NCBI GenBank assembly: GCA_900757415.1
Contig: CAAENU010000211.1
Location: forward strand, 1 to 18,820
DNA: 18,820 bases
Reading direction: 5' to 3'
Source of the DNA: an uncultured Oscillospiraceae bacterium
Lineage (GTDB): Bacteria; Bacillota; Clostridia; Oscillospirales; Oscillospiraceae
Shown here: piece by piece, positions 13,847 to 18,820 of the stretch
Layout: each line of letters opens with the position of its first letter
Numbering within the stretch: position 1 is the stretch's first letter
The notes under the pieces: model-generated
Told to the model about the DNA's origin: nothing
Database searches by the model: none
What the model saw: the letters and a program-made list of their open reading frames with translations, nothing else
Program-made: the position numbers and the translations under genes

Positions 13847-15118
13847 ATGATACAGGTTCTGAAAGGTCATATTGTCCAGACTCCGGCGCTGGGGCGGCTG
13901 GAGATCACCGAAAACGGGTATCTGGTGCTGCAGGACGGCGTGATTGCCGGCGTTTACCATACTCTCCCGGATGGGTATGGCGATGCGCCGCTGCTGGATT
14001 ACGGCGATAAACTGATCATGCAGTCGTTTGCGGATATGCATCTGCATGCCCCGCAGTATCCAATGCTGGGTATGGGTATGGACCTGCCGCTGCTGGACTG
14101 GCTGAATACCTACACCTTTCCCACCGAGTCCCGATTTGCCGACCCTGACTATGCCCGGCGGACTTACCGGCGGCTGGCCAGCGACCTGATCACCAACGGC
14201 ACTACCCGGGTGTGCATGTTTTCCTCCCTGCATACCGAGGCGACATGGATCCTGATGGAGGAGCTGGAGCGCGCCGGCGTTACCGGCTATGTGGGAAAAG
14301 TGAATATGGATCGCAACGGACTGCCCGGCGTTTTGCAGGAGACGACGGAGGAGTCGGTGCGTGAAACCCTGCGTTGGCTGGAGGGGTGCCATTTTGCACA
14401 CGTCAAGCCGATCATTACGCCCCGTTTTACGCCCAGCTGCACGGATGAGCTGATGGCGGAGTTGGGCCGCATCGCCCGGGAAAAAGGCCTATATGTGCAG
14501 TCTCATCTGTCGGAGAGCCTGGGCGAGATCGAATGGGTGCGCCAGCTGCACCCGGAGTGCCAGCGCTATTGGGAGACCTATGACAAATACGGACTGTGGA
14601 AAGATCACACGCTGATGGCCCACTGTGTGCACTCTGACGCGGCAGAGCGCAAAGCCATCCGCGATGCCAATGTGGTGGTGGTTCACTGCGGGGATTCCAA
14701 CGTGAATATCTGTTCCGGCGTATGCCCGGTGCGCAGAATGCTGGACGAGGGCCTCTGGGTCACGCTGGGCAGTGACATTGCCGGCGGCGCGCAGCTGCCG
14801 ATGTACAAGGTGATTGCCACATCGATCCGCACCTCGAAGGTGCGCCGCATCAGTGATGATTGGCAGACGGACTTTCTTACTGTGGCGGAGGGGTATTATC
14901 TGGGCACGACCTCCGGACACCGCTATTTCGGCTCTGGAGCCGGGTTCGCGGTGGGAGACCCGCTGCATGCCATCGTGGTGGATGACGGCGATTTCCCTGA
15001 GGCGAGTCACCCACTGAATGTGGAGGAGCGCTTTGAGCGGATCATTTATATGACGCACCGGCACAACATCGTATCCGTCTGGTCTGATGGCCGGGAAGTG
15101 GTGCGGCGCGGAAACTGA
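13847..15118 (+). CDS. guaD: guanine deaminase
   Basis: A 423-residue amidohydrolase that converts guanine to xanthine and ammonia in purine catabolism and salvage. Metal and substrate motifs are in order: ADMHLHAPQY (His65, His67), PRFTPSC (192-198), QSHLSES (His220), AHCVH (258-262), HCGDSNVNICSG (His280) and GSDIAGG (Asp310). Together these are specific for guanine deaminase within the family. ATG 13847 follows AGAGGGA at about 8 bp; an in-frame GTG at 13784 lies inside the riboswitch terminator and is not a start. The gene is a single transcription unit with promoter, guanine aptamer and terminators. With the purine permease 3 kb away it fits guanine uptake and degradation. Confidence 0.95.
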   Translation: MIQVLKGHIVQTPALGRLEITENGYLVLQDGVIAGVYHTLPDGYGDAPLLDYGDKLIMQSFADMHLHAPQYPMLGMGMDLPLLDWLNTYTFPTESRFADPDYARRTYRRLASDLITNGTTRVCMFSSLHTEATWILMEELERAGVTGYVGKVNMDRNGLPGVLQETTEESVRETLRWLEGCHFAHVKPIITPRFTPSCTDELMAELGRIAREKGLYVQSHLSESLGEIEWVRQLHPECQRYWETYDKYGLWKDHTLMAHCVHSDAAERKAIRDANVVVVHCGDSNVNICSGVCPVRRMLDEGLWVTLGSDIAGGAQLPMYKVIATSIRTSKVRRISDDWQTDFLTVAEGYYLGTTSGHRYFGSGAGFAVGDPLHAIVVDDGDFPEASHPLNVEERFERIIYMTHRHNIVSVWSDGREVVRRGN

Positions 15119-15218
15119 CGTGCGCGGCACGAAACGGTGTGATAGCGCCGCGAACGATAGGGAAGAAAACCGGCTCTGGAAAAAGAAGCTGCTTTTCAAT
15201 ATAATAATATAATAATGA

Positions 15219-15251
15219 AGGACAGCCACCGGGAGGGTGGCTGTCCTTTTG
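15219..15251. terminator. intrinsic terminator after guaD
   Basis: AAGGACAGCCACC (15219-15231) pairs perfectly with 15237-15249 around GGGAG, ending in TTTT. It also lies 18 bp past the stop of the minus-strand M56 gene and could serve both. The AATAAT-rich tract just before it (about 15199-15217) gives the minus strand a T-rich tail. Confidence 0.85.
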
Positions 15252-15268
15252 CCTGTTGACCTGTGCCT

Positions 15269-17971
15269 TTAACCGTCAAAGGGCACGCCGAACATCTGCC
15301 AGAACTGCTCGTTCTCGCTGTCAGACACCATGGCGGTGTTCCACGAGCCGAACGTAAAGCTGGCGCAGCTGTCCGTCCCCTTCAGCACCGACACCGTTCG
15401 CCCATCGTCGAAGGTCACCGTCAGCTTGGCGCCGAACCCACATGAGGCGCCGCTGCCATAAGCTCTTGCGTTGGTCAGCATCTTCTGTAGGGCGGGCAGG
15501 TCGGCCTTATCGGCGGTGTACGTCTCGCCGCCGTAGAACGCCAGCTTGGCAGAGGTCATATTGCCCCGGAAATCCTCCGGCGTCACGAAGGTGTAGCCGC
15601 ACTGTTCCGTCAGTATTTTCAGCACCGTGGGCGGCACGGGATTATAGTCGTTGCCCATGTAGTAGGCAATATCCTCATCGCCCTGCCGCAGCTGGGCGCA
15701 CACCAGATGCCACTCCGGCTGCACCAGCCCCTTCTCCGACTGGATGGCCTGCACCTGCTCCTCTGTCAGCGGCACGACCTGCTTGGTGGAATCCCCCGTC
15801 TCCCATGTGATCTGATAGACCTCCAGCTCCGCCGCGGGCTTAAGGAACTTCAAGATATACGCGCTTTCCGCGCCGATACCCAGCGCACCATCCAACGTGA
15901 ACGGCCCGGTGTTGGGGAATAGCTCGATGGTGTCGCCGTTTTCCATATAGAGCTTATATTCACCGTGGGTCTTTCCGTCGCTGTCCTCGTAGGTGGGAGC
16001 GTCCAGTACGTTCAGTGTTGCGCCGTGGTACAGAGTGTAGGCGGTCACTACGCCCTCGATCTTCTCGTCATAGACCGCCTGTTCGTCGGCGTAGCTGTAA
16101 ACACCGCTGATCTGTACGCTGAGTCCCTGCACCGCCAGCGTGACCTGTTGCCCCATCTCTGTGCCGTCTGCGCCGGAGCTATTGCCCAAGTCCCATCTGC
16201 TGATGTCTGCCAGCAGTACCTCCGCCGCATCGCCGCGGCCCCGGGGGTCGTACTGTCCCGCCAGCCGGCGGAGATACGCCTCCACCGTGTTGGGAGCTTG
16301 CTGGTAGCGGTGCGCCAGCGCGTCCATGGCGCCCTCGGCATACGCGCCGTCTGCGTTCAGATAGTAGGCGCACAGGTAGCTGAGGGGAACGGTATCCCAG
16401 TCGGGCAGCTGCGCCGCGTCATACACGATGCCGTAGTCCTCCGCCTTGACGCTGCACGGGTCGTTGTCGCCGGTAACGCGCCACGGCATGGTTTCCTCAA
16501 AGCTGGGCTGCGCGTCCCCCTCATAGTAGACGATAGAACCATCCTCCGCCATTGTCCGCAGTATATCCATATACGCTTGCAAGCCCTCTGCGCTCTCCCG
16601 CGCCGCGCTCAGTGCATCCACATAGCCCCCATTGTCCCCGGAATACACCACGCCGTCCCCTGAATACACCGCGCCGGTGACATAGGACGTACCCGTCTGA
16701 TCGATGTCCGTCCAGCGGAACCAGTTGATATTGTCGATCAGCGCCATGGCGATATAGCCTCGCTGCGCCATCTGCCGGTTCCACTCCGCGCTGCGCTCCG
16801 GGACAGCCCCTGAAAAGGCGTAGCACACTGTCACGCCCATCGGCTCCCTGCTCGTGTCCAGGCGGATAGAATAGGCGTATGTGTCGTTGTCCGCCGTATC
16901 GCCCATCTCCGGCAGCCCCAGCGCCTCCAATATCGCGCCCACGGCGGAATTGTTGCCCACATAGGGCGTCCGCAGGGCGTACAGCTTTTTCGCGTCCGGC
17001 GTCCCATCGTTTTTATAACCGGGCTTTGTCAGCAGACACGCGCCGATGATGACCGCCGCAAGCGCCACCATAACCGCCGCCCAGACCGCCGGCCTTTTAT
17101 AGTGTATCACGTTTTTCACACGCTCCTTTACCGCTACCTCGCCAAACGCCAGCGGACACACCGCCGCCATTCTCGGCTGGGCAGCGCAGGACACCAGTGC
17201 GCGGGAGTATGCCGCCCGCTGCGCCGTGTCCGCGTTTTTCAGCGCCAGCTCATCACAGGCGCCTTCCATGTCCCGCCCCAGCAGGAGATATGCTGCCCAC
17301 AGCACCGGGTTGAACCAGTGTACCGCCAGCAGCAGGAACGCCAGCGGCTTCACGATGTGATCCCAGCGGCGGATATGGCACCGCTCGTGGGCCAGCACCT
17401 GAGGCAGATCCTCCGGCGATACGCTCTCCGGCACGTAGATGCGCGGCGCGAGGATCCCCAGCACAAAGGGCGTGTTCCACTGCGTACAGCGGTAGACGTT
17501 GCCCTCCATGTGCGCCGCGCGCCGCAGCTTCAGGCGCATCCGCAGGAGGCTCAGCAGCATATACGCCGCCATGATGCCCATACCCATGATCCACAGCCAC
17601 GGCAGATACCGGGCGGCCTGCCCCGGCGCTCCCGGCTGTGCCGCTGGTGATGCCGGTATGACGGCGGTGGTATCGGAGGGCGTGGAGGGTGCCGCAGGTA
17701 CGGTGACCGTCTCCGACGGAGTGGATGTGCCCGCCTCCTGCATGGCGTGGTACACGCGGTTGACAGGGGTTTCCTCTGCTTGCAGGCTCACGGGGCTTTC
17801 TATGGTGAAGCGTACCGGCAGTACCAGCCGCAGAGCCACCAGCGCCCACAAAAGACACAGAGCGCGGCGGGAGGCTTTCTTCCGCAAAAGCAGCCGCACC
17901 GCCATGACCGCCAGCGCGATCACGCCCGCCTGCCAGCTCAGCGCCAGAATGGTGTCAAACAGCTTATCCAT
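15269..17971 (-). CDS. BlaR1/MecR1-like M56 metalloprotease sensor with DUF4825-like domain
   Basis: A 900-residue membrane sensor-protease. Membrane helices lie near residues 8-28, 37-53, 123-145 and 210-232, with a fifth at 294-314. The zinc protease site is HERCH (195-199), with further acidic residues in RDMEGACDE (233-241). Unlike staphylococcal BlaR1 there is no penicillin-binding domain; instead an external part of about 580 residues begins with a DUF4825-like stretch (LRTPYVGNNSAVGAILEALG, from about residue 333) and ends in domains I do not recognise. In the family, a signal activates the protease, which leads to cleavage of the partner repressor. ATG 17971 has GAGGAGG at 6 bp and overlaps the repressor stop by 8 bp, so translation is coupled. 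The signal sensed is unknown; cell-wall damage or antibiotics are inference. Confidence 0.88.
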   Translation of the reverse strand: MDKLFDTILALSWQAGVIALAVMAVRLLLRKKASRRALCLLWALVALRLVLPVRFTIESPVSLQAEETPVNRVYHAMQEAGTSTPSETVTVPAAPSTPSDTTAVIPASPAAQPGAPGQAARYLPWLWIMGMGIMAAYMLLSLLRMRLKLRRAAHMEGNVYRCTQWNTPFVLGILAPRIYVPESVSPEDLPQVLAHERCHIRRWDHIVKPLAFLLLAVHWFNPVLWAAYLLLGRDMEGACDELALKNADTAQRAAYSRALVSCAAQPRMAAVCPLAFGEVAVKERVKNVIHYKRPAVWAAVMVALAAVIIGACLLTKPGYKNDGTPDAKKLYALRTPYVGNNSAVGAILEALGLPEMGDTADNDTYAYSIRLDTSREPMGVTVCYAFSGAVPERSAEWNRQMAQRGYIAMALIDNINWFRWTDIDQTGTSYVTGAVYSGDGVVYSGDNGGYVDALSAARESAEGLQAYMDILRTMAEDGSIVYYEGDAQPSFEETMPWRVTGDNDPCSVKAEDYGIVYDAAQLPDWDTVPLSYLCAYYLNADGAYAEGAMDALAHRYQQAPNTVEAYLRRLAGQYDPRGRGDAAEVLLADISRWDLGNSSGADGTEMGQQVTLAVQGLSVQISGVYSYADEQAVYDEKIEGVVTAYTLYHGATLNVLDAPTYEDSDGKTHGEYKLYMENGDTIELFPNTGPFTLDGALGIGAESAYILKFLKPAAELEVYQITWETGDSTKQVVPLTEEQVQAIQSEKGLVQPEWHLVCAQLRQGDEDIAYYMGNDYNPVPPTVLKILTEQCGYTFVTPEDFRGNMTSAKLAFYGGETYTADKADLPALQKMLTNARAYGSGASCGFGAKLTVTFDDGRTVSVLKGTDSCASFTFGSWNTAMVSDSENEQFWQMFGVPFDG

Positions 17972-18335
17972 GGCTCTCCTCCTCAAACTTGTCGATCATG
18001 CGGCGCAGCTCATCGGCTTCTGCCGCCGTCAGTCCTTTTCCGCCTACAAAGGCGTTCAGAAACCCCGGCAGACTGCCGCTGAAGTTCCGCTCTACAAAGG
18101 CGCGGCTTTCGGCTCGCTGCACATCCTCTCTGTTCACCAGCGCGGTGACGATGGCGTTTTCGGTCTTGACCACGCCTCGCTCGGTGAGACGCTTGATGAC
18201 GGTATAGGTGGTGGATTTCTTCCAGTCCAGCTCATCGGCGCATAGCCGCACCAGCTCGCTGCTTTTTACCGGCTGATGCTGCCAGAGTATCTCGCAGAAT
18301 TTCAGCTCGCTGTCGAATATCTTAGGTGTGTCCAT
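17964..18335 (-). CDS. BlaI/MecI/CopY family transcriptional repressor
   Basis: A 123-residue winged-helix repressor. The DNA-binding N-terminal domain reads ELKFCEILWQHQPVKSSELV and then KKSTTYTVIKRLTERGVVK, the standard BlaI recognition-helix region; the C-terminal dimer region includes GSLPGFLNAFVGG and TAAEADELRRMIDK. In staphylococci the partner protease system cuts near an Asn-Phe in this region; here the corresponding place would be around LNAF. Two starts are possible: ATG 18335, 9 bp from AAGGAG, and ATG 18341, only 3 bp from it; I prefer 18335. First gene of the two-gene operon, with an operator in its own promoter. Confidence 0.92.
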   Translation of the reverse strand: MDTPKIFDSELKFCEILWQHQPVKSSELVRLCADELDWKKSTTYTVIKRLTERGVVKTENAIVTALVNREDVQRAESRAFVERNFSGSLPGFLNAFVGGKGLTAAEADELRRMIDKFEEESHG

Positions 18336-18360
18336 GGGCATATTCTCCTTGGTCGAATGG

Positions 18361-18405
18361 ATTAGACCTTAATTGAAGTCTAACGCATTAGACCACCTTT
18401 GTCAA
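18361..18405 (-). promoter_or_regulatory. promoter and BlaI-type operators of the repressor-sensor operon
   Basis: On the minus strand TTGACA (18405-18400), 17 bp, TAGACT (18382-18377). Over the -10 and spacer lies a perfect dyad GTCTAA-CGCA-TTAGAC (18378-18393). A further half-site TTAGAC at 18362-18367 forms a second dyad with GTCTAA at 10-bp spacing, so ATTAGACC occurs twice as a direct repeat (18361-18368, 18387-18394). The layout predicts autorepression by the BlaI-like protein. Confidence 0.8.
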
Positions 18406-18431
18406 GGGCTTTTTGCCTGTAAAATGGTGAG

Positions 18432-18605
18432 ATGTGCGAATTTGCCCTTGAAAGGCTGAGTGAAGGCGCGGAGAGACAAGCATGCCATAACCTGCGCAGC
18501 GGCGATGATGTGAAGACCGTACAGTCGAATCTCGGCCACGCAGCGGCGTTTACACTGGATGTGTACGGTCATGCCTCCGAAAAAATGGAACAAGACAGTG
18601 CCCCG
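18432..18605 (+). pseudogene. C-terminal remnant of a tyrosine recombinase (integrase)
   Basis: The frame from 18432 reads HNLRSGDDVKTVQSNLGHAA and then FTLDVYGHASEKMEQDSA, which is the end of a phage/ICE-type tyrosine integrase: His of LGH (18537-18539) and the nucleophile Tyr in DVYGH (18564-18566). Upstream homology is missing, and HNLR runs straight into SGDD where intact proteins have about ten more residues, so there is also an internal deletion. The frame has no stop before the window end, but after 18605 it only crosses hairpins and a tRNA. The remnant points at the 3' end of tRNA-Gln, a typical integration site. Confidence 0.75.
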
Positions 18606-18633
18606 CATGGAATCCTACATGCGGGGCACTGTC
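18594..18633. terminator. 16-bp hairpin after the integrase remnant
   Basis: GACAGTGCCCCGCATG (18594-18609) pairs perfectly with 18618-18633 around GAATCCTA. On the minus strand it is followed by TTGTTCCATTTTTT, on the plus strand by no T-run. Probably a terminator, possibly of the former integrase gene or a second stop for tRNA-Gln transcription. Confidence 0.65.
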
Positions 18634-18654
18634 TGTGGAAAGACCAAAAATGGT

Positions 18655-18676
18655 TAAAGGGTCAAATAAAGGGTCA
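18655..18676. repeat. short direct repeat TAAAGGGTCA x2
   Basis: TAAAGGGTCA at 18655-18664 and again at 18667-18676, period 12, between the integrase remnant and the tRNA terminator. It could be a leftover of an attachment or excisionase-binding region; function is unproven. Confidence 0.5.
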
Positions 18677-18681
18677 GACAC

Positions 18682-18719
18682 AAAAAAGAGGTCTGAAACC
18701 CATTGGTTTCAGACCTCTT
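18682..18719 (-). terminator. intrinsic terminator of tRNA-Gln
   Basis: AAGAGGTCTGAAACC (18686-18700) pairs perfectly with 18705-18719 around CATT. On the minus strand it runs into six Ts (18687-18682). It starts two bases after the tRNA CCA end. Confidence 0.9.
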
Positions 18720-18721
18720 GC

Positions 18722-18795
18722 TGGCAGCGGGAGAAGGATTCGAACCCTCACATACGGAGTCAGAGTCCGCTGTGCTACCTTTACACAATCCCGCT
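18722..18795 (-). tRNA. tRNA-Gln (anticodon CTG)
   Basis: On the minus strand the acceptor stem AGCGGGA pairs with TCCCGCT, then G and an encoded CCA. The D-arm is GTGT/GCAC, the anticodon arm GCGGA-CTCTGAC-TCCGT gives anticodon CTG (codon CAG), and the T-arm is GAGGG-TTCGAAT-CCTTC. All four stems close, 74 bases in total. It reads toward the integrase remnant, which lies past its 3' end. Confidence 0.95.
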
Positions 18796-18820
18796 ATGTT
18801 CTGACGAACAAAAACTATTA

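Noticed and set aside
15199..15217. AATAAT-rich tract as a microsatellite or origin-like element
   Set aside because: Too short; best explained as the T-rich tail of the adjacent terminator on the minus strand.
18606..18820. Continuation of the integrase reading frame to the window end
   Set aside because: After 18605 it runs through two hairpins and a tRNA gene and shows no integrase homology, so it is open only by chance.
1..18820. CRISPR array or defence island
   Set aside because: No regularly spaced repeats and no cas, restriction, or toxin-antitoxin genes are visible on either strand.

Overview
The window looks like chromosomal DNA from a spore-forming, gut-type Gram-positive anaerobe, most likely an Oscillospiraceae/Clostridium cluster IV relative. 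The reasons are the GC-rich codon use, the strong AGGAGG-type ribosome binding sites, the sporulation genes spoIIR and spoIIP, an M56/BlaI pair with a DUF4825-like sensor, and a guanine-class purine riboswitch. No species is claimed.

Layout. Positions 1-400 hold two tandem copies of a tRNA-Ala-like 5' half, without 3' halves, and a promoter. Positions 401-2539 are mini-RNase III (mrnC) and the ribosome quality-control factor RqcH. A convergent hairpin separates them from a small TTG-started DUF378 membrane protein on the minus strand. Positions 2959-6110 carry a DUF1015 protein, an IspE kinase with an unusual membrane/zinc-ribbon N-terminal extension, and spoIIR behind a near-consensus sigma-F promoter. 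Positions 6383-8838 are a three-gene operon: VTC-type polyphosphate polymerase, DUF4956 membrane protein, and a CotH-like protein that seems to have lost its catalytic core. On the minus strand follow a 59-residue membrane protein, an NCS2/AzgA-type purine permease, and a broken MATE transporter whose upstream region carries a 277-bp element with inverted ends flanked by TA, which looks like a MITE. spoIIP (minus) has a sigma-E-like promoter. Divergent from it, guanine deaminase (plus) is preceded by a complete promoter, guanine riboswitch and terminator. The right end holds a BlaR1-like M56 metalloprotease sensor and its BlaI-like repressor with a clear operator, the degenerate C-terminal end of a tyrosine recombinase, and tRNA-Gln(CTG) with its terminator.

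How the parts work together. The purine permease and the guanine deaminase fit guanine uptake and conversion to xanthine. The riboswitch architecture predicts that guanine turns the deaminase ON. spoIIR and spoIIP act at successive steps of early sporulation, and their promoters fit sigma-F and then sigma-E control. The M56/BlaI pair is a self-contained envelope-stress switch. Three genes in this window (cotH-like, MATE, integrase remnant) look internally deleted, so the region mixes conserved core genes with decaying accessory ones.

The most interesting items are the predicted ON-type guanine riboswitch on guanine deaminase, the TA-flanked MITE-like element, the zinc-ribbon/IspE fusion, the core-deleted CotH and the tandem tRNA half-gene repeats. 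I did not find a large new multi-gene defence or mobile system here.
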